Below are positions 33,921 through 43,750 of a stretch of DNA of 64,000 bases, piece by piece (the first letter of the stretch is position 1; each line of letters starts with the position of its first letter). The notes under the pieces are model-generated. The model worked only from the letters and a program-made list of their open reading frames with translations, had not been told where the DNA came from and searched no databases. Position numbers and translations under genes: made by a program. Source of the stretch: Streptomyces sp. NBC_00554 (GTDB lineage: Bacteria > Actinomycetota > Actinomycetes > Streptomycetales > Streptomycetaceae); NCBI RefSeq assembly GCF_041431135.1, contig NZ_CP107799.1:3100001-3164000 (forward strand), read 5' to 3'.

Positions 33921-35354
33921 ATGCGCCGTTCGAAAATCGTCTGTACTCTCGGCCCCGCGGTCGACTCCCACGAGCAGCTCGTCGCGCTGATCGAGGCTGG
34001 CATGAACGTGGCCCGCTTCAACTTCAGCCACGGCACTCACGCCGAGCACCAGGGCCGGTACGACCGTGTCCGGGCCGCCTCGGCCGAGACCGGCAAGGCC
34101 ATCGGTGTGCTCGCCGACCTCCAGGGCCCGAAGATCCGCCTGGAGACCTTCGCCGAGGGGCCCGTCGAGCTGGTGCGCGGTGACGAGTTCACCATCACCA
34201 CCGAGGACGTTCCGGGCGACAAGTCGATCTGCGGCACGACCTACAAGGGCCTGCCCGGCGACGTCTCCAAGGGCGACCAGATCCTCATCAACGACGGCAA
34301 CGTCGAGCTGCGGGTCGTCGAGGTCGAGGGCCCCCGGGTCAAGTCGATCGTCGTCGAGGGCGGCGTGATCTCCGACCACAAGGGCATCAACCTGCCGGGT
34401 ACGGCCGTGAACGTGCCCGCGCTGTCCGACAAGGACGTCGAGGACCTGCGCTTCGCCCTGAACATGGGCTGCGACATGGTCGCCCTGTCCTTCGTGCGCG
34501 ACGCCCACGACGTGAACGACGTCCACAAGGTGATGGACGAGGAGGGCCGTCGGGTCCCCGTCATCGCCAAGGTGGAGAAGCCGCAGGCGGTCGACAACAT
34601 GGAGGGCGTCGTCGCGGCCTTCGACGCCGTCATGGTGGCCCGTGGCGACCTGGCCGTCGAGTACCCGCTCGAGAAGGTCCCGATGGTGCAGAAGCGCCTC
34701 GTGGAGCTGTGCCGCCGCAACGCCAAGCCGGTGATCGTCGCGACCCAGATGATGGAGTCGATGATCACCAACTCCCGCCCGACGCGCGCCGAGGCCTCGG
34801 ATGTCGCCAACGCGATCCTCGACGGCGCCGACGCGGTCATGCTGTCCGCCGAGTCGTCCGTGGGCGCGTACCCGATCGAGACGGTCAAGACGATGTCGAA
34901 GATCGTCGTGGCGGCCGAGCAGGAGCTCCTCTCCAAGGGCCTGCAGCCCCTGGTCCCCGGCAAGAAGCCGCGCACGCAGGGCGGTTCGGTCGCCCGCGCC
35001 GCCTGCGAGATCGCCGACTTCCTCGGCGGCAAGGGCCTGGTCGCCTTCACCAAGTCCGGCGACACCGCCCGCCGTCTCTCCCGCTACCGCGCCTCCCAGC
35101 CGATCCTGGCCTTCACCACGGACGAGGGCACCCGCAACCAGCTCACCCTGAGCTGGGGCGTCGAGTCCCACGTCGTCCCCTTCGTCCACAGCACCGACGA
35201 AATGGTCGACCTCGTCGACCAGCAACTCCAGCAGCTCAACGTCTTCAACGACGGCGACGTCGTCGTCATGACGGCCGGCTCGCCTCCCGGGGTCCCGGGC
35301 ACCACCAACATGGTCCGGGTACACCACTTGGGCGAAAGCGCCCGCACGGCCTGA
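33921..35354 (+). CDS. pyk: Pyruvate kinase
   Basis: 477 aa. Motifs: RRSKIVCTLGPAVDS, NVARFNFSHGTH, LADLQGPKIR, VIAKVEKPQAVDN, MVARGDLAVE (catalytic and Mg site), ATQMMESMI and the C-terminal domain GGSVARAACEIADFLGGKGL. Normal length. No ribosome site; a -10 at 33909 fits a leaderless transcript. Strong bidirectional terminator after the stop. Last step of glycolysis, PEP to pyruvate. Matches pyk2 position in S. coelicolor as I recall it. Confidence 0.97.
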   Translation: MRRSKIVCTLGPAVDSHEQLVALIEAGMNVARFNFSHGTHAEHQGRYDRVRAASAETGKAIGVLADLQGPKIRLETFAEGPVELVRGDEFTITTEDVPGDKSICGTTYKGLPGDVSKGDQILINDGNVELRVVEVEGPRVKSIVVEGGVISDHKGINLPGTAVNVPALSDKDVEDLRFALNMGCDMVALSFVRDAHDVNDVHKVMDEEGRRVPVIAKVEKPQAVDNMEGVVAAFDAVMVARGDLAVEYPLEKVPMVQKRLVELCRRNAKPVIVATQMMESMITNSRPTRAEASDVANAILDGADAVMLSAESSVGAYPIETVKTMSKIVVAAEQELLSKGLQPLVPGKKPRTQGGSVARAACEIADFLGGKGLVAFTKSGDTARRLSRYRASQPILAFTTDEGTRNQLTLSWGVESHVVPFVHSTDEMVDLVDQQLQQLNVFNDGDVVVMTAGSPPGVPGTTNMVRVHHLGESARTA

Positions 35355-35375
35355 CCTGCGGTGCTTGTACGACGT

Positions 35376-35409
35376 TGAGGGCGCTCCCTGTGCGCAGGGG
35401 GCGCCCTCA
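35376..35409. terminator. Bidirectional terminator after pyk
   Basis: Stem TGAGGGCGC-T-CCCT against AGGG-G-GCGCCCTCA with loop GTGCGC. It lies between convergent pyk and the immunity-like gene. Confidence 0.85.
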
Positions 35410-35425
35410 GTATTTGGTGTCGCGG

Positions 35426-36097
35426 TCAGTCCACTAGGTCGTCCCAGACGTTCAGACAGCCGTCGTCGACGACGAACTCGTGGTAACCCAACATCTCACC
35501 GAGCAAAAGGAACCGGCTGTGCCGGGCCTCGCTGATCGGCACGAAGTACGCCTTCATGGCGCGCAGGAAGAGCCGGAATGCCAGGTCGGCGCCAACCTCG
35601 GCAACAGCCCGCTCCAGCGCCGGCACGACGTCCGGGAGCGCGGGAGCATAGAGGCTGGTTACAGCCGCCTTCGTCAGAGCCGGTGAGACTCCCCGGATCT
35701 CCTCCAGAACTGCCGCCCGCACCCCCTGGTCCCCAACGGGCTCGGGGGCGGCGGGGAGGACGAAAGAGGGATCGTCCAGCCGGATCCGGGCGACGCACAC
35801 ATCGGCGATCCGGTTCAACCATGCACGGCCGTCGAGGCCGTGGGCAACCGGGTCGAAGTACCTGCGCGTCGCAGCCAGCCACAACGTGACGATCACCTCG
35901 TCGGGCAGCGAGGACGCCAGTAGCAGCTGGACGTCCTCCAACAACCGCCCAGCGTTCGCCCCGTCGAAGTAGCCTGCCATCCGCTCGACGAGGCGGAGCG
36001 CTTCGGTCTCGTCCGGAAACAGCGTCGGGTAACGCACCTTCTGCGTGAGACCACTGAGTCCGAAGTCCTCGTCGCACCCCTCGTATGAATGGGCCAT
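35426..36097 (-). CDS. Putative immunity protein of toxin 1
   Basis: 223 aa, no known domain by eye, all-helical character. Its C-terminal third (ADLAFRLFLRAMKAYF...GEMLGYHEFVVDD) matches the end of the protein at 51222-51824 (PDLAFRILLRAMRC...GAAMRYGEFLVDS). Both genes directly follow a toxin with an RNase A-like tip, here by 10 bp. That position and the paired homology make them cognate immunity proteins. ATG 36097 chosen (MAHSYEG); the frame is open further upstream within the toxin 3' end. Confidence 0.7.
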   Translation of the reverse strand: MAHSYEGCDEDFGLSGLTQKVRYPTLFPDETEALRLVERMAGYFDGANAGRLLEDVQLLLASSLPDEVIVTLWLAATRRYFDPVAHGLDGRAWLNRIADVCVARIRLDDPSFVLPAAPEPVGDQGVRAAVLEEIRGVSPALTKAAVTSLYAPALPDVVPALERAVAEVGADLAFRLFLRAMKAYFVPISEARHSRFLLLGEMLGYHEFVVDDGCLNVWDDLVD

Positions 36098-36107
36098 GAT
36101 CGCTTTC

Positions 36108-39100
36108 TTACTCCGGGTAGGACGTGTAGACGACGAACTTCTGTGCATGTGTCTTGACGTACTTCAGCTGGATCACCACGGTATTGCCGGTCGGGACACC
36201 TCCGGAGCCGTCGCGACGGAACACCGTGCCGAGTTGACCTTCGTCCCTGACCTGCCATCGGATCTCCTTGAGGTCGATGGTGGGATCGAAGGCGCCTCCT
36301 CGCTGAGCCTGCTTGGTCATCCAGTTCGCCAGGGTCTTGGCGTTGCTCCCCCGCGTGACCCACTGCTGGAACGCCTTGTCGATGGCGCGTGCGGCCGTTT
36401 CCTGGTCCCTCCATTTCGTCGCGATTCCATACTTGTCCGCCCTCAGTTGCGCAGCTGCGTCGGGGATCACGTGATCCCTCAGGGTGTGAGCGCCGCTAAC
36501 ACCCTCGTCACCGACGATGTTCAAGCAGTTGTGGACGAGAACGTCCTGCGGCCGTACCCCGTCGGTACGCACAAAGAACGTGTGCAGACCACCCACCGTC
36601 AGGTCGTAGACCTCGCGCGGAGCCAGGCCCGAACGATCCCGCAAAGCCGTCACGGGCTGCACGGAACCATCCGGAGTTCGCAACCGGTCGCCCAGACGCA
36701 GGTCGGAAACCACCGTCCAGCCACGGCCGGTGACGTAGAACCTGTGACCCACTGTGCTGGTGAGCCGACCATCGCCGGCCACAGTGATGTCCACCAGTCG
36801 CTCGGTGTCGTGCCGGAATGTATCGGTAACCGGCTGGGGCCGCAGCTCCCCCGTTTCGGGGTCGCTCGCCAACAGTCGGTCGCCCTCCCGCACCTCACTG
36901 ATCGCCCTACGTGAGCCGTCCGCCATCAGCACCTGGGTGCTGCCGGGGAAGCTGTTGACCCTGCATGCAGTGAGGGCGTCCTCAAGGATGTTGACCTGCA
37001 GCTCTATGGCCGCCAGCACCTGCGGGTCCAGGTCCAGCTTCTTCAGAGCCTTGATCGCGTCGCCCACCCCGACCCCGGTCTTCAGCGCCGCGTCCAAGCC
37101 GCGTAGCGCCAACGCCGCGTCCTCGATCAGTTTGCCCGGGACGAAGTTGCTCGCCGCCCAGGCACAGCCGCTGACATCGCCCTTGGAGCAGTCGATGAAG
37201 TCCTGGACAAAGATGTCCCACAGGACGTTCAGGAAGATCCTGTCCACCATCTTGGTTACGTCCCAGGTGGTGAAGGTCTTCGTCATGTAGGCCGTCTGGT
37301 CCTCGTACGTCTCGCTGCCGAGCCAGGTCACGTTCTCGGTCGGGCAGGTTGACGCGGATACTTCGAGGTCGGTCGAGCCCTGGCACAGGTAGAAGTCGAC
37401 CTTCAGGTCGTACCGCATCTTGAACTTGACGTCACAGCTGTCCCAGGGGGTGCCGTCCAGCACACATTCGTTCATCGCCACCGGGTCACCGAGCGGCGTG
37501 ACCTTCTGCCTGGTGAAAAGGCCGCCGATGCCAGTGGCACCCCCCTTGGTCAGGTCCTCGCGGGCCTTGGCGTTCTCGGTGCGGGTGGCTGCGTCCTGGG
37601 CCTCCTTGGCGGACTGCTGGGCGTTCGCCGCAGCCTTCTCGGCCACGGTCGCATCGGCCTCGGCCTGGTCGGCGACATCACGCGCGGTGCCCGCGTCGGC
37701 CTCTGCCGCGGTTGCCGCGCCTCGGGCGCTCGCCGCGTCCCGCTCGGCGTCCGTGGCCGCCGAGTCGGCGTCCGACGCGTACCCGCCGGCCGAGTCGGCC
37801 GCCCTCTGCGCCGCCGCGGCATCCTCGGTGGCCTGCCGGTCGTACTCGACCGTGTTGGCCTCCGACTTCTTCGCCGCCTTGGCGGAGGCCGCCGCAGCGT
37901 CGGACGAAGCCTGGGCTTCGGCCGCGGACTTGGTCGCACTCGCCGCGTATCCGGCCGCGTCGGCCGCTGCCTGCGCCGCCGCCTTCGCGTCGGCACCCGC
38001 CTGGGCGGCCACTGTCTTGGCCAGCGCCGCGGCCTTCGCCGCCTCGGCCGCCTTGGCGTTGGCCAGCGCGGCCTGCTGCTGGGCCGCCGTCTTGGAAGCC
38101 TGACCTGTCAGCACGGCGAGGCCCGCCGAGGAGTCGGTTTCCGCGTACGGGGAACCGAGCTCGATGGCGTCGTTGGCCGGCTTGACGACCTGGGCGGCCG
38201 AGTCACGGGCTGCCGTAGCGGCCTGCGCGGTGGAGTAGGCGTGCCCCGCTGCGCGAATCGAGTCGGCGCCTGCGAGCACGGCTTCGGAGCGCGCGACCAG
38301 TGCGTCGCCCTTGGCCTTCACGGCGGCTTTCTGGGCCGTCTCTGCTTCCGACTTCGCCGCGATCGCGTTCCACTTCGCCGCCATGGACGCGTCGATGGCG
38401 GCGGCGGCGGCAGCGTGAGCCTTCGTCACGGCTGCATTGGTGATGGCCACGTCACGTTTGGCACCGTCGGCCGCCGACTGGGAGCGCTTGGCCGCGCCCT
38501 GGGCGCGGGTCGCGGCTGCTCGTGCATCGGCTGCCGCCTGAGTCGCGTCGTCGGCCGCCTGGCGAGCCTTTGTCGCGGCCGTGGTGGCGCCGTCGGCCGC
38601 GGCCCGCGCGTCGGTGGCCGCCTTCCGTGACGCCTCGGCCGCCGATGTGCCCTCGTCCGCCTCGGCCTTGGCCTCCAGCGCTGCGGCCTTGGCAGCCGCG
38701 GTGTCCCGGTCGCTCTCGGCTTCGAGCGCCTTGTCACGTGCCTTCGCTGCCTTGTTCTCGGCGGCCAGGGCGTCGTCCTTCCGATCGGACGCCGTCTTCC
38801 CCGCTGTCTGGGCCGCGGTCAGCTTGTCGGCCGCGACCTGACGCTGGGACTGAGCGATCGCCTCGGCGTCCTGCGCCTTCTTGCGTTCCTTCTCGGCCAG
38901 TTCCTTCTGCGATTTGGCGTAGTCGCGCTCGGTCTCGGCCTTCTGCCGCTTGGTCTTGGCGTCCGCCGCCGCGTTCTTCGCGGTCTGCTCAGCGGCCTTG
39001 GCCCTGTTCTCGGCGGCCTTCGCCTCGGACGCGTGCTTCGCGGCCTCCGCGGCCTGCGCGGCGGCGCCCTCCGAAGCGGCCTTCGCCTGGGCGGCAGCCT

Positions 39101-40586
39101 CCTCGGCGGCCTTGCGCCGGAACTCGGCCTTCGCGGCATGCGCCTGGGTGTTGGCCAGCGCGTTCAGCGTCTTGCTGTCGGCGGCCGAGGCGCGGGTGGC
39201 GTTGAACGCCGTCTCCGTGGCCTTCGCCGCCGCCTGCGCGGCCGCCGCTGACGCCATGGTCACCTGCGCGGCCTGCTGCCCGTACATCAGACCCCTGCCG
39301 CGCGGCAGACCGGCAGCATCGGCTATGGCGTACGCCTCGGTCTGCGCCTTGGTGACCTTCGCCCCTTGCGCCTTGGCGGAGAGCGCGGCGCGGGACGCCA
39401 CGAAGAGACGACCCGAGGCACGCCCCTGCGCGTTCGCAATCCACTTCTTGACCTGGGCGAACTCAGCCGCCGTGGGGTAGAAGATGGGGTGGTCGGCCGG
39501 CTTCTGCTTGGTCCAGTACGCCTGCCAGTCGGTCAGCCGGTCGGCGATCAGCGACTGGGCAAGCGCCTCGCCGAGCGCCTGCGAGGCCATCGACAGATCG
39601 GCGTTGGCCTGGGTCTCGGCCTTGATGATGGCGTCCCGCTGGCTCTTCTGGCCGGCGAGTTCGTCCTGCCACTCGGTGGCGGCCACGGCCAGCTCGGTGC
39701 CCAGCACCTCATGCGGGTCCGGCGGGTTGGTATATGCGCAGGACGCGAACCGGGCTTTGAGGTTCTCGACGTCGATCCGGAACTCCATCGAGTCCGGGTC
39801 GGGAGCGGTGGTGGGGAATCCGCCGTACTGGAGGAAAAGGCGCGCGTCATCGGCGTACATGCCATGCATGAACTGCATGGACTCCCAAGCCTGGCGGTCC
39901 TCGTAGTCCTCGTGCGCGTCCTCGTCGTAGCGGGCGTTGTAGATCGCCGTGGCCGCGTCGACGGACTCCTGGCTCGCCATGGGATGGGAGTCGGTGTAGA
40001 GGTCGCTGTCACGCTTCCAGTACTGGGCGGCTACCCAGCTGCTCAGATTGATCGTGTCGAAGGGATTGGCGTCGCTCTCCACCCACTCGAAACCGGTCTT
40101 CGTATAACCCGGCGGTGTGCTCATGGACGGAATCGCGAGGGATTCCTCCCACACGTCTGGGCGGCCGGCGAGCTCATCCAGCTTGGTGTCGGCCACTGCC
40201 CGGTCCGTCTTGTAGGACGTGGCAAGCGGCGTGGCGGTCCAGTACTCCCGATTGGCAGCCGTGTGCAGCTGCGCTTCCGTGCCGCTGAGTCCTGCCCGTG
40301 CGACCTCCTTCGTCGCCGGACCGCCCTTGCGTAAGACACCGTTGAGGAGGCACTGGTCCTCGCGGACCTGCTGGGTGTTCTCCAGGTCGAAGAGGGTCGG
40401 GACGGTGGGGTCGTCAGTGGTGGCCGCGGCCTGTTGGCGGTCCAGGCTGGGGAGTTGGCCGCCGGTGATGGCGATCGCGGTGGCGGTGGCCAGGGCCGTG
40501 GTGGTCAGGAGCCGGGACCATCTGCCCGGGGCCCGGCGGAACATGGTCCGGCGTCTCTGCGCAACCGGACGTGCGTGTGTACGCAT
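36108..40586 (-). CDS. Secreted polymorphic toxin with Hint and RNase A-like C-terminal domain (toxin 1)
   Basis: 1492 aa. Signal peptide about 1-50 (TTTALATATAIAITGG). Residues 60-440 are a globular head with conserved Cys (REDQCLLNGVL). Residues ~445-1015 are an Ala/Glu/Lys coiled coil of heptad type. Pretoxin region 1015-1205 (CAWAASNFVPGKLIEDAALA). Hint domain ~1208-1353: Cys in TACRVNSFPGSTQVLMADGS, TSTVGHRF, and VLVHNC end. Tip 1354-1492 resembles the bacterial RNase A-like toxin family: AHTLRDHV, TKWRDQETAARAIDKA, LANWM and terminal VVYTSYPE. Hint should release the tip. RNase activity is inferred. Confidence 0.85.
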   Translation of the reverse strand: MRTHARPVAQRRRTMFRRAPGRWSRLLTTTALATATAIAITGGQLPSLDRQQAAATTDDPTVPTLFDLENTQQVREDQCLLNGVLRKGGPATKEVARAGLSGTEAQLHTAANREYWTATPLATSYKTDRAVADTKLDELAGRPDVWEESLAIPSMSTPPGYTKTGFEWVESDANPFDTINLSSWVAAQYWKRDSDLYTDSHPMASQESVDAATAIYNARYDEDAHEDYEDRQAWESMQFMHGMYADDARLFLQYGGFPTTAPDPDSMEFRIDVENLKARFASCAYTNPPDPHEVLGTELAVAATEWQDELAGQKSQRDAIIKAETQANADLSMASQALGEALAQSLIADRLTDWQAYWTKQKPADHPIFYPTAAEFAQVKKWIANAQGRASGRLFVASRAALSAKAQGAKVTKAQTEAYAIADAAGLPRGRGLMYGQQAAQVTMASAAAAQAAAKATETAFNATRASAADSKTLNALANTQAHAAKAEFRRKAAEEAAAQAKAASEGAAAQAAEAAKHASEAKAAENRAKAAEQTAKNAAADAKTKRQKAETERDYAKSQKELAEKERKKAQDAEAIAQSQRQVAADKLTAAQTAGKTASDRKDDALAAENKAAKARDKALEAESDRDTAAAKAAALEAKAEADEGTSAAEASRKAATDARAAADGATTAATKARQAADDATQAAADARAAATRAQGAAKRSQSAADGAKRDVAITNAAVTKAHAAAAAAIDASMAAKWNAIAAKSEAETAQKAAVKAKGDALVARSEAVLAGADSIRAAGHAYSTAQAATAARDSAAQVVKPANDAIELGSPYAETDSSAGLAVLTGQASKTAAQQQAALANAKAAEAAKAAALAKTVAAQAGADAKAAAQAAADAAGYAASATKSAAEAQASSDAAAASAKAAKKSEANTVEYDRQATEDAAAAQRAADSAGGYASDADSAATDAERDAASARGAATAAEADAGTARDVADQAEADATVAEKAAANAQQSAKEAQDAATRTENAKAREDLTKGGATGIGGLFTRQKVTPLGDPVAMNECVLDGTPWDSCDVKFKMRYDLKVDFYLCQGSTDLEVSASTCPTENVTWLGSETYEDQTAYMTKTFTTWDVTKMVDRIFLNVLWDIFVQDFIDCSKGDVSGCAWAASNFVPGKLIEDAALALRGLDAALKTGVGVGDAIKALKKLDLDPQVLAAIELQVNILEDALTACRVNSFPGSTQVLMADGSRRAISEVREGDRLLASDPETGELRPQPVTDTFRHDTERLVDITVAGDGRLTSTVGHRFYVTGRGWTVVSDLRLGDRLRTPDGSVQPVTALRDRSGLAPREVYDLTVGGLHTFFVRTDGVRPQDVLVHNCLNIVGDEGVSGAHTLRDHVIPDAAAQLRADKYGIATKWRDQETAARAIDKAFQQWVTRGSNAKTLANWMTKQAQRGGAFDPTIDLKEIRWQVRDEGQLGTVFRRDGSGGVPTGNTVVIQLKYVKTHAQKFVVYTSYPE

Positions 40587-40648
40587 GCGGAAGTGTCAGC
40601 CGTTCTGCTGAGAGGAAGTTGGGGGGCGAAGGGGCTGGCCGGAACTAC

Positions 40649-41584
40649 TCAGAAGAGCAGGTTGTAACCCCAGCCACTGCCGCCGATCTGCGTGCGCGGT
40701 GCGAAGGGGGCCGTGGCCGTGCCGGTGCCCTTGAACAGCCACAGCACGCCCGCGCTGTCCACGCCGATCAGGTCGGTCTTGCCGTCGCCATCGTTGTCGC
40801 CCACAGAGACGAGATTGGTGTAGTCCGCCCACGCCCCGCCGGTGGGAGCGGGCACGATGTAGCGGGTGTTGGCGAACACCGCTTCGGCCGTGGCGGTGCC
40901 GCTGCCCGGGTAGACGTAGAGGGCACCAGCCGTGGATCGGGCGATCACGTCGGCCTTGCCGTCGCCGGTGTAGTCACCCCGGCCGGCGAGTTTGTCCATG
41001 CCGTTCCAGCCGACTGAGCGGACCAGCACTCTGGTGGACAACGTGCCGTCGGCTTTGCCCTGGTAGAGCCAGAGCGCGCCGGTCGTGTCGCGGGCGAGCA
41101 AGTCAGGGTGGGCGGTGCCGCCCATGTTGCCCACGGAGATGAGCAGGGTGTACTGGTCCCAGCCGGTTCCGAGCACCTTGGTGTCGTTGCCGCGTTCGGC
41201 GGTGTAGTACAGCGTGCCGTCGATCACGGCGTACAGGTCGGTACCTGTCAGGTTGTTCGAGATGTTGGCCTGGGCGAGCAGGGTCGCACCGGCGTAGCCG
41301 CCACCCAGGTCGAACTTGGCCGCGAAACCACCGGTGCCCTTGGCCTCGTGATCGAAGAGACGGCCGTTCTTGTCGAGGCCGATGAGCGGGAAGAGGCCTG
41401 TACCGTCGGCGGCCGCCTGCTGGACCAGCGGCGCCTGGTCGGTGTGCGCGGCCTCTGCGGAGTCCGGCGCGGAGGGCGAGGTCTGTGCGACCGTCGCCGT
41501 CGTCACCGCCAGTGCGGCGGTCACGGCGACTGCGGCCGCGAGCACCGCCGCCCGGCGTACCGAGCGGCTGACGAGAGTGAACAT
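40649..41584 (-). CDS. Secreted FG-GAP/VCBS-type repeat protein
   Basis: 311 aa. Signal peptide ~1-36 (AAVLAAAVAVTAALAVTTATVAQT). The body has repeats of the calcium-binding FG-GAP type: GDYTGDGKADVIARS, VGDNDGDGKTDLIGVD and LLARDTTGALWLYQGKADG. ATG 41584 behind GAGGGG. It precedes toxin 1 on the same strand with 62 bp between, so it may be co-transcribed with it. Likely extracellular propeller; a role in toxin delivery is only a positional guess. Confidence 0.85.
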   Translation of the reverse strand: MFTLVSRSVRRAAVLAAAVAVTAALAVTTATVAQTSPSAPDSAEAAHTDQAPLVQQAAADGTGLFPLIGLDKNGRLFDHEAKGTGGFAAKFDLGGGYAGATLLAQANISNNLTGTDLYAVIDGTLYYTAERGNDTKVLGTGWDQYTLLISVGNMGGTAHPDLLARDTTGALWLYQGKADGTLSTRVLVRSVGWNGMDKLAGRGDYTGDGKADVIARSTAGALYVYPGSGTATAEAVFANTRYIVPAPTGGAWADYTNLVSVGDNDGDGKTDLIGVDSAGVLWLFKGTGTATAPFAPRTQIGGSGWGYNLLF

Positions 41585-41788
41585 GGAGTGATGCCCCTCG
41601 CTGATGAGGTCGGCGGGGGACACGCACGCGCACACGCCCCAGCGCATCGCGCGCTGGTCATGCTTTCCCCGGTGCCGCCCCCGTGCCGTGGCTGGTCATG
41701 CTCACGGCAAATTCACTCTATGGGGAAGTTGTGAAAGTTGTAAACAGCCTTTAAAGGAGTGGCCCGGGGGCAGAGGACCCGCAATGAC

Positions 41789-41830
41789 TGTGGCCCGGCA
41801 CCTCCGCGTGAGCGGAAGAACCGGGCCACA
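41789..41830 (-). terminator. Terminator of the DUF6230/DUF6114 operon
   Basis: TGTGGCCCGG / CCGGGCCACA, a perfect 10-bp stem, with an inner TCCGC-GTGA-GCGGA hairpin in its loop. It lies 39 bp beyond the last gene. The rest of 41585-41788 is promoter space for the FG-GAP gene with nothing else clear. Confidence 0.8.
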
Positions 41831-41868
41831 GCCCTATGTGCGGCTCCCGGATGGGCTCTGGGCCGTGC

Positions 41869-43182
41869 TCAGTCCTCGGTCTGGTACGTGCTCATCCCGG
41901 GGATGGTCAGCGTTCCGCCGAACTGGCCGGCCTGGACGACCTTCACGTCGGTGAAGTAGATCAGCGGGATGTTCAGCGGGGGCGGGTTGTCCGGGTCGAA
42001 CGTGATCGGTATCAGGCCGAACAGCTTGCCGGAGATGCTCTCCGTGTACATGACCGTGTCGCCGTCACGGATGGTGGACGTCGTGCCCTCGTCCGCCTGG
42101 ACGTGGTAGGTCGCGCCCGCATGCTTGTCGATCACCGTCTGGTGCAGATCGCCGATGTCGGTGCCGTCGGAGATCACGTACTTCAGGACCCTCTTGACCG
42201 TGCCGTCGGCGGTCTTCACCTTCACGACACCCTGGTAGTCGGCACCCTTGAGCAGCAGGGAACTGGCGTTGAGGTACCAGGGATCGTTGGGCAGGATCAC
42301 CGGGTTGTCGACGTTGCCCTCTTCGTCGGTGGAGATCGGGCAGTCGGCGGCGTCCGTACTGGCGCTCGCGGACGGGCTGGGGCTGGCCGACGAAGTGGCC
42401 TCGTCCGCCGCCTCCTTGGCCGCCTCCGCGCTGTCCTCGGCCGCCTGGGACGCCGTGTCGGTGGCGTCCTTCACGGTGTCCTCGACCGTCTCGGTGACCT
42501 TGTCGGCCGTGTCCTTGACGGTGCCGGAGCTGTCGCTGCCCGACGTGTCCTCGCTCGCGCTCGCCGAGGCGCTGGCGGACGGCGTGGGGGTGGCGCTCGC
42601 CGTCTCGTCGGGCGTGAGGATGTCCTTGATGGCGTCGCCGATGCCCAGCGGGTCCAGCGGGTTGCTGCTGGTCTCGGACGCCGAGGGGGTCGCCGTAACC
42701 GTGTCCGCGCTGCTGTCGCTGCTCTCGGACGTCTTGGTCGCGGACGCCGACGGGGTGGGCTCGGCCTCGTCGTCGGAACCTGAATCCGACGAAGAGGTGT
42801 CGCCCTCACCCGAGGTCGCCGTGGCCGAAGGGCTCGGCTCGGTCTCGTCCGCGGACTCCGAAGCGCTCGCCGAGGCGGACGGCGTCGCGCTGGCGGACGC
42901 GTCCGTGCCGTCCTCGGCCCCGTCCAGGAGCTCGACGCAGGCCTGGTACTCCTCGGCCGTCAGACTCTTCGAGGTGGTCGGCTGGTCCTCGGCGTTGGCG
43001 AGCGTCGGCGTGAGACCTATGCCCATGAGGACGGCGGTCGGCATGGCCGCGAAGGCTATCGCCTTGCCGGCGGGCATGTGGAACCTGGTGGACAACGGCT
43101 TCTTGGGAGCGGCGTGACGCGGCCCGGTTCTCACACGGGGCTGAGCCTCGGAGTCACCCTGGGACACCTCGTCAGTCGGCAC
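41869..43182 (-). CDS. Exported Ser/Ala-rich protein of the DUF6230/DUF6114 operon
   Basis: 437 aa from GTG 43182, which has GGGGGG 4 nt upstream; an ATG at 43194 is also possible. A hydrophobic segment (KAIAFAAMPTAVLMGIGLTPTLANA) acts as signal or anchor. Then ~220 residues of low-complexity Ser/Ala/Thr/Glu/Pro (SASASATPSASASASES types), and a conserved C-terminal ~150-residue domain (ADCPISTDEEGNVDNPVILP to the end). Overlaps the upstream DUF6114 gene. Function unknown. Confidence 0.75.
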   Translation of the reverse strand: MPTDEVSQGDSEAQPRVRTGPRHAAPKKPLSTRFHMPAGKAIAFAAMPTAVLMGIGLTPTLANAEDQPTTSKSLTAEEYQACVELLDGAEDGTDASASATPSASASASESADETEPSPSATATSGEGDTSSSDSGSDDEAEPTPSASATKTSESSDSSADTVTATPSASETSSNPLDPLGIGDAIKDILTPDETASATPTPSASASASASEDTSGSDSSGTVKDTADKVTETVEDTVKDATDTASQAAEDSAEAAKEAADEATSSASPSPSASASTDAADCPISTDEEGNVDNPVILPNDPWYLNASSLLLKGADYQGVVKVKTADGTVKRVLKYVISDGTDIGDLHQTVIDKHAGATYHVQADEGTTSTIRDGDTVMYTESISGKLFGLIPITFDPDNPPPLNIPLIYFTDVKVVQAGQFGGTLTIPGMSTYQTED

Positions 43183-43750
43183 GGTACCCCCCATTGCCGT
43201 TGTCGGCAGAGGCGCTCTCGGGCAGGTGCTGGTCCGACTCCGGCGCGCCCGCGTCGGTCGTGCCTGCGGCATCGGCCTCGGCGGGAGCGGGCGCTTCCTT
43301 CGCATACCCCGCGTGCTTACGGGACCGCTTGGCCTTCGTGCCGTCGGCCGACGCGTCGGCGGGCATCCAGGAGACGGAGAGCGCGCCGCCGAGCATCGCC
43401 AGCAGGAAGCCCACGATGAAGCCGCCGATGTTGGAGACCACCAGGGACACCAGGGCGAGGACGATCGCCGCGACGCCGGCGAAGATGCGTGTGGCCTGCT
43501 GGAACCACATCGTCAGGCCGAGCGTGAACAGCAGTACGCCGATGATGAGGGAGCCGGCACCCGCGGTGGTCGCCATGGCGACCGACATGGTGCCCAACTT
43601 GAGGGTGGCGTACGGGAAGTAGGCGATCGGCACACCGCCGAGCAGGGTGAACAGACCCGCCCAGAACGGCCGGGCGCCCCGCCAGGCCCGGAATCGCAGA
43701 CGCGCGTGGGTGAAGTACCCGGCGCTCTGGACCGGAGTCTCGGCACTCAT
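43172..43750 (-). CDS. DUF6114 membrane protein
   Basis: 192 aa. Four TM helices (FWAGLFTLLGGVPIAYFPYA, AGAGSLIIGVLLFTLGLTMW, IFAGVAAIVLALVSLVVSNI, FIVGFLLAMLGGALSVSWM) and a charged C-terminal tail. This is the usual middle gene of the DUF6230-DUF6114 operon in Streptomyces. ATG 43750 with GGGAG upstream. Role unknown; probably part of a membrane complex with its neighbours. Confidence 0.85.
   Translation of the reverse strand: MSAETPVQSAGYFTHARLRFRAWRGARPFWAGLFTLLGGVPIAYFPYATLKLGTMSVAMATTAGAGSLIIGVLLFTLGLTMWFQQATRIFAGVAAIVLALVSLVVSNIGGFIVGFLLAMLGGALSVSWMPADASADGTKAKRSRKHAGYAKEAPAPAEADAAGTTDAGAPESDQHLPESASADNGNGGYRAD

Noticed and set aside
36108..40586. Apolipoprotein- or TolA-like reading of the Ala-rich region
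   Set aside because: Composition alone gives such matches. The Hint domain, tip and immunity gene define it as a polymorphic toxin stalk.
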